64,000 nucleotides of DNA from Muraenolepis orangiensis (Eukaryota; Chordata; Actinopteri; Gadiformes; Muraenolepididae): contig CM051020.1 in NCBI GenBank assembly GCA_027704905.1, positions 11,529,483 to 11,593,482 of the forward strand, given 5' to 3'. Below, piece by piece: positions 24,459 to 47,688 of this stretch. The first letter of the stretch is position 1. Every line of letters starts with the position of its first letter. The position numbers and the translations under genes were made by a program. Below the pieces are notes generated by a model, which saw only the letters and a program-made list of their open reading frames with translations, was not told where the DNA came from and made no database searches.

Positions 24459-27247
24459 CTTGGCACTGGGAGGGGGGGGGGGTAACTGGGTTTCGTTTCA
24501 AAAGGTTGGGGGAGGAAGGGTTCGGCTTGGTTTTGCTTGGATATGAGCGACGTTTAGGAAGATAGAGACGCCTAAAGCTGACGAAAGGCGTTGACACGTT
24601 CCTCCCTTCACGTAAACGTGCAGGCAACCTTCACCGCGTGACGCCTAAATGTGCCGGTATGTATAGGATCGATATTAGATAAGCCGGTAAGGGAGGGAGG
24701 GAGACCCGGTGAAGTGCGGTGGTGGTCTGGGTTCCAGTCGTGACACACGATCTGGATCTTTTCGTCCAGTCCAGTCGCCTCCTCCTCCTCGTTGTCCACG
24801 CGGAACCAGCACTATTGGGGCAGCAGGGGCCCCATGTGAGTGGATGTGTTAAAGGCACCGCGTAGCAGCGGAGTGGAAGCGCAACAGCGCCTGCTGGTGG
24901 AGCGGAGGGCGCGATGCACCCGGCAGAACATAAAGCCAACACTTAATAGTCAGTCTGTGCAGCCTAACATGATGTACAAAAGTACCGTCTGTATTGTGTA
25001 TGTGTTACTTTGATAAAACACACACACACAGCAAAAATACACAACATTTTGTAGTGTATATCTTTGATGTAAATATCTAGATTTATAACATTTATATGAT
25101 TGATCATTCTGTTTGTACTGAAAGTACTTGTGCCAGCTCTATTTCTTGTCTCTATTTTGCTTATTAGCTTGTGCCTATTCACTGTTTGTTGTAGCCCCTG
25201 TTTGATATACTTACTGTGTAAAGGGAGACAACTAATTGTCATTTTAACTGAGCATGCCTACCTGTGTAAAATGCTAAATTAATGATATGTAATGTAATTT
25301 CCACCAGGGCCAGGTTGGTGGTTCATTAAATTCGAACACAACACAATTCCATGCCATATTTTTGAACTGCAAGAATTGTAGAAGTTCTGGTGAACATGTG
25401 TGTGTGTGTGTCCCTTGATCCCTTGAAAGGCCACTCAGGGTAGAATGCAACACACATACTGTCTATGCCACACCGCTCCTCCGGTGATTGACACACCCTC
25501 CACAATAGGGAGGGTGGGTCCAACTTCAAAAGGCATCTCATCTACATCTGAGACAGCATATCCATGATGATGATGTGACCACCACACACACACACACCAG
25601 CCCCTGTCCTCAGTCCCCTCCTCCTTCTCTCTCCTCTCCTCGGCTTGTTGACTCAGAGCCACAGAACATCTATCAGGGGAAGAATGGTCATGCAAATTCG
25701 GCCATTAGGAACCAGTAATGTCCCATGGCTCTCCCTCTAACTGGATCATTACCACCTGAATGTACGGCACAGCATGCCAAAGCACAAACAACCGCTTGGC
25801 TGGTGGAAACACATGGGCCTAAATCTAAATCATCTTTATAAAAAGGGAGATTATAAAATCCAGTAGCGAGGCACCAGACAGGCCCAGGCCTATTGCAGTA
25901 CACACACAAGAGTCATCCACATGGAGTAAACAACTGAAATACACCTCCACCGAGTAGCTGTTTTTTTTTAATGCAGTGACACAATAGGGTAAAGGTCGAA
26001 TCTATGATTAGATTAGATTACATTCAAATATATTTTCATTGCACAGCACAAGATACAAAACTATTTGGCATCTTACCAGAGTGCACATTTTACATTAAAG
26101 TGCATAGTAATATTCAATGCAAATATGATGTATAGACAGTCTTTTAGGTATTAAAATACGTATGTATGAGATATGTGCAGAGTATAAGGTATATAGATAA
26201 ACAGGTAAGTATACAAATGAGTACTATGAGTACACCATTTAGTAGTTTAGGGTGTATGTTTATCAGCTGAGAGGTCTGCTGTGAAGAGGATGTGGTTAAA
26301 GTATTGGTAGTGCCCTGTCACCTCAAAGTAGTTTCTTAACCACTATAAAAATGACTTGAAATGGTATCCTAACCCGTTGAATGGAAAACAACAAATTCAT
26401 GACGTCTGACCTTACTTTAATTGTGTTGAGAGATGTCATTTAGGTCACCACAACAACACAAGCATGCACACTGCGGAGCATCGGTCGCAAGTTATCGTCT
26501 GACATTCAAATTGGTCTGATGGTTGAGAAATAAATAGGTTAAATTAAAGTTGAATAGGTTAAATAGGTTGCTGGTAATTTTCCTTTCAAGGTGTGTCTTG
26601 TTTTTCAAACCTAGTTTGGCAGTAGACCCTTTAGCTTTGGATTAGCAACACCCGTGAACAAAATAAACGGTTATGGTAATTGACTGAACTCCCTGGTTTG
26701 TTGTGTATATGCAACTTGTGGTTGGAGGTTTAAGTTAGGACCAAATCAATTAAGGCCACATTTATTAAGTACAACCCTATCTATCTGATCTATATGATCT
26801 GAATTGAAACCATGACCAGGAATTCATATATTCAATTTCATTCAATTGTATAACTTACATAGATTGACAAATGATTTACCTGCAGGATTGAATTCAAGAA
26901 CTCTATGCAGAGTGGGCGTTGGGGGGGGGGGAGGGGCTGGGGTCTAATCTTGGTGGACGAAGACAAAGATGATGATGATGGAAGCAGACGTGTGATTGGC
27001 TGTGTATCAAATTCCGCACACCTAATTCTCACGCCTTCGTGCACCTTTGATTAAAAAGCCGCTCAGCAGAGCTCTGCAGTTTGTTCAGCGGCACTACTCT
27101 CAGGCTTGGAGGACGTGCCGGCGCTTTTTTATTATCTTATGATTTCGAGGCAGTGGATTCAGTGCTCAACAACTACTTGTGGCTGGTGTGTTTAAAGCTT
27201 TCTTAATTATAATTGTTTTTTTTATAAATCGTTTTTATCTTTAAAGA
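24459..27247. other. Divergent intergenic region, ipo4 to nanog
   Basis: 5' flanks of both genes. A reverse-strand frame at about 24608-24810 (EEEEATGLDEKIQIVCHDWN) follows an AG and could be 5' UTR or an exon relic, but matches nothing I recognise. 25400-27000 shows only small CA runs (about 25579-25598), poly-T and G-runs. No clear regulatory motif could be assigned upstream of nanog by eye. Confidence 0.4.
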
Positions 27248-29443
27248 ATGGCAGAGTGGAAGACGCAATTGAGCTACAACTATGCTCCACCATACCACCA
27301 TGCCTACGCCTACGGTATCATGTACCAAGCCGGGTCGGAGCACCACGAGCAGCACCACCCCGGTGGTCTGCCGAGCTGGGCCGACCACGGAGTAGCGAAG
27401 CTCGGCAGCTACGGCACCGCCGGGGGGGTCCACCAGCCCTACTACTACGCTGGGGCCGCACCGCCAGGGGGGCCCCTGGAGGTTAAGGAGGAGGACGACG
27501 ACGACCCCTCGCCGCCCCGGAGCCCGGAGCCGAGCGTTTTGAACAAACACGGAGGACTTTACAACGACGACGGTCCGGGGATGGTCTACCTGGGCGGTGG
27601 GCAGCAGCAGCAGCAACCCGCCGGTCGTCTTTACCTGCCGGATAAACACGCGGCAAGTTACGACGCGCTGGGAGCGGACGACGGCGGCCGTACGAGAAGC
27701 GGCACGCCGACGAGTGACTGGGAGGCGCACACTTCGCCGGGTATGTAGACTTAGCGGTAGCCTAGCTGGACCGAGCTATCTAATAAGTAGTTTTTGGATG
27801 TAAGTGTGCTGTTTTCGGTGCACCGTGTCATAGTGTGTAGTTTCATATACTGGCTTGCGTGTTCCGCTGCCGTGGCGAGGATTATTTGTCGCTTTAGTTT
27901 CGCCCACGGAGTAAGGCATGCGGACCAAGGCCATGTTGAAATATTTGAGTTTCAAAATGTCCCGCCACAGCACTCGTATGTGAGCGCGTTGGTGACATCT
28001 GCGGGTCAAATATAACATTGCACCCGGTGGGTTGTTTTGTAGACCATCTTGAGCCTTTCGGTAGGTTCGACTAGGCAAAACTTATACTACTTATTTTGCA
28101 TCAAAAAGCTCACTTTGGACCAATTATTTTTTTTTGGACTCACTCAGACTCATGGAGTTCAACTAGTAGCAAAGAAGAGTGCCTCCCCCAGGCAGACCCA
28201 GCCAGCTGGATAAAGAAGGAATTTGATGGCACGGAAACCGGCAGTCCAGACCCCAGCGAGGATGTTCCCCCTATTCTTGAAGTGGGGAAAACTTTCACGG
28301 TCCTGGAGAGTGAGAATGACCCAAACGCTGACCGTCCTCTTGCATCTAAATGCACACCCGCACCCAAGGCCCAACACCCCACTACAGGCCGAGGCAAGCT
28401 CCGCACTACGTTCTCCGAGGGCCAGATGAGTATCTTGGTCCAGCGCTTCGGCACACAGCGGTACCTCTCCCCCGCCGAGATGAAGAACCTGGCGGCCCAA
28501 TCGGGACTGACTTATCAGCAGGTAGAGCATTGGTTCACTTGGTGCAGACCTTTGTAACTGGGACGACGTCTCTTGCGCACAGAGTACTGCTACAGACCTA
28601 AGTGATGTGTTTGTTTTCAGGTAAAGACCTGGTTCCAGAATCGCAGGATGAAGCTGAGGAGACACCAGAAGGATGCCGCTAGCCCTAATCCGGTCGCCTA
28701 CTCCAACATGGCCCCTCGCCTGCAGCAAGTGAGTGGCAGCTTGGACTAAACGATTGCCGTAGTATTTGAACAGTGGTATTGCCGTCAACAATTTGCAAGG
28801 CAAGATTAATGGGACATACGTTTAGACTAGTTCCACCTTGTTGTCCTACCCATGTTTCCTGTTGTCTGTAACAGAGAAGCTTCCGGGTTTGGACATAGAG
28901 CATTGCGTCTACATTGGAGGCCCGGCCATAGTACAGCCATGGTCTTAAAGGCATGACGCTACATACATATGCCTGCTAGGGGGGGTTCTCTCACTAAACT
29001 CATACCTGTATGGGAAAAGATGTGCCATGTCCATACCGTTGTCTAATATCTTTCCCCTTGACCCCAAAAAGTATCAAGGCGATGCCAGGACCCACCTCCA
29101 GGAGCAGTACAACCACCATCTGATGGAGGCCGGGGGCGTCTACAAGAACATGCCCCCCCAGAACCTGGCCTACTACCTGGCCGCCATGGGCGCCACCGGC
29201 ACGGCGGGCTACCACGGCTCTTGGTCCACCGCCGGTGCCCACGCTGCCCCGCTCCCCGCCAGATCACAGGGCCCCGGCTGGCCGGTGGGCCCTCCTGCAG
29301 TCGGGGTCCCAGCAGCAGCAGCACAACCATACGACTACAGCATCCCCAATGCCTACAGCAGTGTGGCCCCCAGCGCCGACTCCAGCGACGGCAGGAGCGA
29401 CAGCCCGCTGTACATGTCCCTGGTGCAGACCGGCAACCAGTAG
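27248..29443 (+). CDS. nanog: Nanog homeobox transcription factor (teleost type)
   Basis: Exons 27248-27740, 28148-28521, 28621-28728 and 29072-29443 close in phase (1347 nt, 448 residues, stop TAG). The N-terminus MAEWKTQLSYNY, rich in Tyr/His, is typical of fish Nanog. The homeodomain spans about residues 246-305, starting RGKLRTTFSEGQMSILVQRF, with recognition helix VKTWFQNRRMKLRR. The intron between the Gln and Val just before WFQNRR is the position known in Nanog genes. Residues about 80-95 are acidic (EVKEEDDDDPSPP), and the C-terminal region is Ala/Gln/Pro/Tyr-rich. Nanog binds TAAT-core DNA and, in fish, acts in maternal activation of the zygotic genome and early endoderm/extra-embryonic programmes (family knowledge). 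ATG context AAAGAATGG is acceptable. At 448 residues it is somewhat longer than zebrafish Nanog as I recall it. ipo4 lies divergent to the left and tm9sf1 convergent to the right. Confidence 0.93.
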
Positions 29444-29842
29444 AGTTCCAGGCGTGAGAAATGTGTGCTTATTGACTTCAGTTTAGCTTCCCCTCAACAG
29501 TTGTAGGTCCCCTCCAATGTGTTTGGATAAACTGGCCGAAGCCATTGGTGTTTGCGGCCGGGTGTACATATACCATGTTCATATTGTTGTTAATACGCGG
29601 TTTTACCTTCATTTTATTCTCGGAGGTTCTATTTTTATACTGAGTATTTAATGTACTTTGGGAGGGGGGGGGGGGGCGTGTGTGTGTTTTGGCGCTTGGG
29701 GTACCACTGTGGTTCAGAAGGGATCCCATCGGGGGTGTTGCTATGAATTGTTCTCCACTTGTTTTTGGTTTTCTTTTTTTTGTGAAATGTCCTCTTAAAA
29801 TGTAACTTACACCTCGGTACACACGTGGAAGAGTATTTTTGG

Positions 29843-29848
29843 AATAAA
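29843..29848 (+). terminator. Poly(A) signal of nanog
   Basis: AATAAA about 400 bp after the nanog stop codon, in GGAATAAACC; the intervening 3' UTR carries G-runs near 29662-29677. Confidence 0.65.
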
Positions 29849-30016
29849 CCTTACCCTCACCATCGCTGCTACCACATGTCGTTTCTCCATTTCTTGTGAA
29901 GATTTAGAATTAACGTTATATTCCATCCAGTGTTATCGTGTCTCAATGAGGAATGAAGTCACTCCCTGCAATAATACAGCGCAGACAAGACTTGACGTTC
30001 TATATTAACAAAAAGC

Positions 30017-30022
30017 TTTATT
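30017..30022 (-). terminator. Poly(A) signal of tm9sf1
   Basis: TTTATT on the plus strand reads AATAAA (TCAATAAAGC) on the minus strand, about 660 bp beyond the tm9sf1 stop codon. The intervening 30023-30683 is the presumed 3' UTR; no gene is seen in it. Confidence 0.6.
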
Positions 30023-30683
30023 GAAAAGATTGTATATTTACAACAGTTTGTCAGTGGGGCAAACGCAACATGACCTACAGCTCCCATTACCGACACGAAT
30101 AATCTCCACCAGCCTGTAGTTCAGCTCCTCCGTGTCTCCACTGCTGGCCCTTTTTGCCTTGCGATCGTGCTCCTACAACTCCCTTTTTAATTAATTTTCA
30201 GAAGCGGATCAAATATTTGTGGAGGAAGCACAATCTGTTGCATGTCCCAGCAGTGGAAGTAGGAACAAGTTGGTGCCAAACCCTTGAGAAACCTCATAGC
30301 ATAGTCACACACGTGCCTCTCGTACATTTTCTTCATCGATTCTTGACGAGGGGGGGGGGGGGGTCGGAAGACGCATGTTCCCTTTCACAAAGTTGTACAG
30401 CCCCCCCCTTTTATTTGATTTAAAACATGACCTACCAAGTAGCCCACGTCACCCTTCATATGTCCATCCATGAACCCAAACAATACCCTAACGCTGATGT
30501 CACAAAAATCTACCATACCAATCTGAAAGGCCTCTGATTTCCCCCCCATTCACCTTTTTTATTTTTCTAAAATGAGCGGTTACGTTTTACGAGTAGTACG
30601 TGTTTTTGTATCTGCAAAAACGTGGACAGTTGATGCGTTTATTTTGTGCGTCGTGTTAAGAAACCGTCCGCCCCTTGAGCCCT

Positions 30684-42029
<11,346 letters not shown>

Positions 42030-42459
42030 ATGGGAATTCACGGTCTAGCCAAGCTCATCGCCGACCAGGCTCCAGGTGCCATCAAAGAACATGATATCAA
42101 GAGCTATTTCGGTACTATAGAAGTTCTTGATAACTTGCATAACTTGCATCCCATTGTTGATGATTAGTATTTCATACTGACTGACTGACTGTCTGTGTGT
42201 ATATACTCCTATTCATACTGCGGGAGCGAATGGGGACTACGCACCCCCATTGTACTCATGTACTTAGTATCGATATATCTGGTGATGATGCACGAATTAA
42301 GAGATTATAAATATGAGGCCTGGTAGGCCGAGCTCTCAAATAGTTGTCAGATAGCATGACGTGGCGAAATTGCACTTCTGAACCCCAACACATGATCCAT
42401 TCTTAATTTCCCGTCTGCAAATAAAACAGTAAATCTTCTGTCTTTGGTATGGCATACTC

Positions 42460-42542
<83 letters not shown>

Positions 42543-45500
42543 AGTATAAGTCAATACCTATTATAGCTATCCTTGCATGGAAATGACGGATAATTGTTTT
42601 GCAGGGAGAAAGATTGCCATAGATGCGTCTATGTGCATCTACCAGTTTTTAATCGCAGTGCGACAGGATGGCAACCTCCTTCAGAATGAAGATGGAGAGA
42701 CAACAAGGTATTGTTACAACCCTAACGACAGCATGTGGTTCTGTTTAACACGCACACGGCCACGGACACACCATATCCAGTTCGGGGAACTATTTCCCCG
42801 TACTGTATAAGCAGTCAATTAGTTGTATCCCAGAGAGTCCAGGTCTCACAGCGACGTACTTCCCCCTCCCTGTTAGTCTGCTTTTTAAAATTTCTATATA
42901 TATATGATTTATTTGTGGAATGTTCAAACACAAGAAACGCATACATAAACCCTCACGTTTATGACTGAGTAAAAGTAAATACCATTGTACCATTCTGTAA
43001 AATGGGGTAGGCCTTGGCAAAGATATTAGTGATATGAAGATGAGGGTGATATCAACAACACAACACAACACAACACAATACAACCAACCAACAAACAAAC
43101 AAACAAAAAGCCCAAAAAAAAGAAAACCAAAACAGAACATTTAATATAAATAATAAAAAAAAACACATATTACGTAATTTTATTTTGTTTTATCAATACT
43201 TTGTTTTTCTTCTCGTAGCCACCTTATGGGGATGTTCTACCGGACCATCCGCATGCTGGAGCACGGCATCAAACCTGTGTACGTGTTCGACGGCAAGCCC
43301 CCACAGATGAAGTCTGGCGAGGTGAGTGCTTTGGCCTTTCGGACTGACTCTTGAGTCTTACCCGCAACAATTCCATACTGTGGCATATACTACTTTATTT
43401 GGTGTTAAACTCACAATGTCCTAATGTTTACCTTTGTTGTTTAACTGTGTGTGGTGTTCTCTTGTGGTTTTAATATCTTTCTCTGACTCTCGTTCTCTAG
43501 CTGGAGAAGAGAGGGGAGAGGAGGGCAGAGGCTGAGAAGCAGCTGATCAAAGCGCAGGAAGCAGGTAGACTCCTCTCGTCACACGGTTTCCCTCCAGAAT
43601 ATTATTTGCAACTTCGGTAGGGGAAATAAATGCCGTCCATATTGGACATGCAGATAGAACACCGTCTGCATGTCTCACAGCGGCTGCATATATGGGACAT
43701 GCATGAGACCCATGTTACGTTCCGAGCTGTCTGCTAGATTAGATTAGATTCTAATTGAATAGCTATGATTGGCACACATTTAATGTTTGATGACAAATCG
43801 TGAATGCTACTCATGCCACATATTCAAACTCTGAATCGATTTTTCAAATATCGGTTGTTGTTGTTGTTGCGTCCCAATAACCAGGGGAGCAGGAGGACGT
43901 CGACAAATTCACCAAGCGCCTGGTGAGAGTCACCAAACAGCACAACGACGAGTGCAAGAAGTTGCTGAGCCTCATGGGCGTGCCATACATCGAGGTCTGC
44001 CATAATTATCTTTATTATATATAATATATTATTATTATTATTTTCTTGCTAATTGTAATGCTTAATTGTAATAGTTGTGTTTGTTTTTCGCAGGCGCCGT
44101 GTGAGGCGGAGGCCAGCTGTGCTGCTCTTGTGAAGGCGGGAAAGGTCTTCGCCACGGCAACGGAGGACATGGACAGCCTCACCTTCGGGACCAATGTTCT
44201 CCTCAGACACCTCCTGGCCAGTGAAGCAAAGTAGGGATGCTGTTGTGTCAGACTGTGCCCTTTTATCAGTGTTTTATTTAAGCTGTCGTATTGATGAAAC
44301 ACAGGTGGGCCCTTCATGTTTTCCAAGATATTACAATATATATTTATCTTGTGTGAAATGCACACTCCTCGTTGCAAATTACAATATGTGTAGGCAGTAA
44401 GCACTGTTGTGTTGGTCCAGTTATCTGTGTCCCCTTTTCAGCGGTGCTGTATATCAATGCACTGTGACATGCAGATGTTAAGTCTTGATTCTTGTACTGT
44501 GACATGCAGATGTTAAGTCTTGATTCTTGTACTGTGACATGCAGATGTTAAGTCTTGATTCTTGTACTGTGACATGCAGATGTTAAGTCTTGATTCTTGT
44601 ACTGTGACATGCAGATGTTAAGTCTTGATTCTTGTGTGATGTTCTAGGAAACTTCCTATCCAAGAGTTCCACTTTAGTCGCATGCTGCAGGACATCGGTC
44701 TGACAAATGAACAGGTAGGGCATATTGATATCCATAAATTCATATTGATATCCATAAATTCATATTGATATCCAAATACAGACATTGCAGTACATTAATC
44801 TAGCCCTTTCCCTCATTTGGACAATGCAAACTCACAATTAATATTCAGTCACACAAATATGTACTCATTAAGTGCCCATGCCTTAGGTGTAACATGTCTT
44901 GGCTTCTTATCTGGGCTATGTTTATGTGTAAGGGGCGGCAGTTGCTCAGTCTGTTGTGACTTGGCTTGGGAACTGGAAGGTCGCCGGTTCAAGTCCCCAA
45001 AATGGACCAAGTGAGAATTGGTACTTGGGGGTGGGGGAAAGATGCCAAATCGCCTCCTGGGCACTGCCGAGGTGCCCTTGAGCAAGGCCCGAGACTCCTA
45101 CAGGGCTCCCTGGGCACTGTGTATACAATAGCTGCCCACTGCTCCTAATTCTAGGATGGGTTAAATACATATAAACTACATATAAACTCATGTGTGTACA
45201 TGAATTTGACCCATAAAGAGGAAATTAAATGTACTTCTATGATCCGTCTCAGTTCATAGACCTGTGCATCCTGCTGGGCTGCGACTACTGTGGCACCATC
45301 AAGGGAATCGGCCCCAAGCGCGCCATTGACCTCATCAAGCAGCACGGCTCTATAGAGGAGATCCTGGACAACATAGACCCCAACGTGAGGCCATCCCCTA
45401 CATGTCTGCGTTGACCTGTTGAGTTTTAACCGGGGGGGGGGGGGTCGGTCATACTGGCGAACATTCAAGATGGAAAAAAACGTTTGACCCGCCAGTATTT

Positions 45501-46779
45501 TGAAGTGTAGTAATCCTTGAATTGGCTTTCTTGTAACGATACTATAATGAATCACTATAATTACATGTTAATTTCTTCCTCTTTGATTTTAGATTCTTCC
45601 TTTTGATTTTAGAATCCAACTATCTATTGTAGCTATAGAATTGTTTTTTTATTTGCCTAAAAAAAGTTTTTCACTACACTGCGTGTCTCCGGTCGTCCCC
45701 CATACAGAAGTACCCGGCCCCCGAGGCCTGGCTGTTCAAAGAGGCACGGGGTCTGTTCCTGGATCCCGATGTGGTGGACTGCTCCACGGTGGACCTCAAG
45801 TGGAGCGAGCCGGTCGAGGACGACCTCATCCAGTTCATGTGCACCGAGAAGCAGTTCAAGTATGTGCTGCCTCCAACCCCCCCCCCCTCACCGCTCTACC
45901 ACCTCCATAAATTGAAACGAAAGCTGTAGTAACATTTGATTAGATTGTATTTATTTATATAGATTATATTTTTTGTGCTGGGGTCACCGTGGCAACTGGG
46001 CTTTACAGTCCAGTCCATGTCATGTAGATTCGATTTGATGTATTATATATGTAGTATATGGCGTTTAACTTTCGTTGTGTGTTTGTGCTTCTGACACGCA
46101 GTGAGGACAGAATCCGTAACGGCTGTAAGAAGATATCAAAGAGCAGGCAGGGCAGTACCCAAGGAAGACTGGATTCCTTCTTCAGCGTGACTGGATCGCT
46201 GTCCTCCAAGCGCAAGGTAACCAGAGGCCCAAAACAAACAGCCAGGGAGAAACACAGGCCGGCTGGGTGGACCTAGACAATTAAGTTGGTTCATTCATTT
46301 CATTGAAGCCACAAAGAAACCTCATGGTAGACATTCAAAGTCAAAGCTCACCTCTCCAGCGAACACACAGGTTATTCACTATGACTGCTTCTGATTTATT
46401 TGCAAGCGACCTTCTGTGCCAATAAATGAAACTTGTCAGTGCAATATATCAACACGATTGCTGAATTGATCACTAAGCATGCCCTTGAGCAATACATTGA
46501 AAGGGGCTCACACTCTCGTGTGCCATACCCTTTGGCATTTGACAGACGAAGTGAAATGTTTTATCGTGTCGGATCTGTCTGGGGTGTGTGTGTTTCGTTA
46601 ACTTAAACCTCATCTTTTCCCAACAAGCTGGTTGATGGAATACAATATTGATCCCTCTTCCATGAATGCAAACATGTCGATCCTCATGTCTTCTTGTCCT
46701 CCAGGAGGCTGATGTCAAAGGATCAGCAAAGAAGAAGCAGAAGACAAGCGGAAGCGGCAAATTTAAGAAGGGCAAATAG
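42030..46779 (+). CDS. fen1: Flap endonuclease 1
   Basis: Eleven exons: 42030-42111, 42605-42707, 43219-43321, 43501-43564, 43885-43994, 44094-44230, 44648-44714, 45253-45384, 45708-45859, 46102-46216 and 46705-46779. All phases close; 1140 nt gives 379 residues (human 380). FEN1 removes 5' flaps during Okazaki fragment maturation and long-patch base excision repair. The N-terminus MGIHGLAKLIADQAP is intact. Metal-binding acidic residues are all present: Asp in KIAIDASM, Asp in VFDGKPP, two Glu in CEAEASC, two Asp in TEDMDSL, and Asp in LLGCDYC. The helix-hairpin-helix GIGPKRAIDLI follows. The PCNA-binding PIP box QGRLDSFF lies near residue 337, before a Lys-rich nuclear tail ending GKFKKGK. 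In contrast to intronless mammalian FEN1, the coding region here is split into 11 exons. Confidence 0.98.
42463..42540. repeat. (CA)n microsatellite in fen1 intron 1
   Basis: Pure CA array ending about 65 bp before exon 2. A shortened family B repeat (CATACTGCGGGAGCGAATGG) lies upstream in the same intron at about 42210-42262. Confidence 0.95.
44463..44634 (+). repeat. 35-bp minisatellite, about five copies
   Basis: Unit TGTGACATGCAGATGTTAAG plus TCTTGATTCTTGTAC, nearly identical copies, ending 13 bp before exon 44648-44714 of fen1. The array therefore supplies most of the branch-point region of that intron. Confidence 0.95.
44719..44776 (+). repeat. 20-bp tandem repeat, about three copies
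   Basis: Unit CATATTGATATCCATAAATT, beginning five bases after the end of exon 44648-44714 of fen1. Confidence 0.92.
44932..45228 (+). repeat. tRNA-derived SINE (family A) in fen1 intron 7
   Basis: GGGGCGGCAGTTGCTCAGTC head, GGTTCAAGTCCCC box B, GCCCTTGAGCAAGGCCCGAG and CTAGGATGGGTTAAATACAT body, tail near GACCCATAAAGAGGAAATTA. Sense to fen1; the tail stops about 24 bp before exon 45253-45384. Confidence 0.85.
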
Positions 46780-47688
46780 ACTGCCTGGGTTGTCCGAAAT
46801 AAGTGTACGGAGACTTGGATATTTCCCGTTTGTTTATTTTTGTTGTAAAAAAAAATTAAATGTAATCTTCATGCAAAATTCTGTTAAAATAATGTGACTT
46901 ACCCAAAGGTGGGCGACGTTTTGATGTGGTCTTTAAAATCGCATAGTTCGATGTGGACATATTTTGATATACCTCGTCTTTATTTGACTGCATAGTGTCG
47001 CCGGCAAACTAAAAGTCTCCCTATTGTGACACATTACCGGCGTTCTCCAATCAAAGTGCTGTAGGTGTGGTGCCTCAACTCAAATAACACACAGGGAGCC
47101 TCAACTCAACCTTATACGCACAAGTGACTCTTTATACATTTCATTTATATTAATTTCTGCTCTTATTTGCTCAATGAAGTTCAACATTTTAGTCACTTAG
47201 TGAGCGGGCAGCTTGGTCGAATACTGCTGAAGTGTGCTTAAACGTCGCACACTAAAATGAACCGGCAAGTAGGCCTCATGAAGTAGCTAGATTGTCGAAG
47301 ATCCTTTTATCTGCATTTTTAACCCTCCCTTTTCCCCCGTTTACTCCCAGTTGCGTTTAAAGATGTAGACTTCATACCGTGTTGTCAGTCCATGATAAAG
47401 CTCACATTCCTGAATTAAGGTACACTTGTGCTCAAGCAGAGCATTACATATAAAAAATATATTTTTGGTAAACTTTTAGAAAGAAAAATATATGGCTACC
47501 TCATTGTAACAAACTGCTGATACAGTACAGAATAAAGAGCTTTTTCTATACACATTCTGTATGAAAACAAGTATACAGATAACTGCATTCTTAACATGTC
47601 AAATGACGAATAAAAAATAATTTCCGATATAAATAGATAAGCGTCATTAGGAGCAATCGGAAGGCAAGTTCGGGTTGAGCTGCCGTCT
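46780..47688. other. Convergent intergenic region, fen1 and tmem241 3' flanks
   Basis: AT-rich, no coding exon or repeat recognised. It must hold the 3' UTRs and poly(A) sites of both genes, but no single AATAAA is clearly preferred. Confidence 0.5.

Noticed and set aside
24608..24942. Reverse-strand frame with EEEEATGLDEKIQIVCHDWN upstream of ipo4
   Set aside because: Could be 5' UTR or a relic, but no family match and no supporting neighbouring exon; mentioned only in the intergenic entry.
28096..28557. Nanog exon 2 read past its donor to a stop after VEHWFTWCRPL
   Set aside because: The GT at 28522 and the exon at 28621 restore the conserved VKTWFQNRR helix; the readthrough would destroy the homeodomain.
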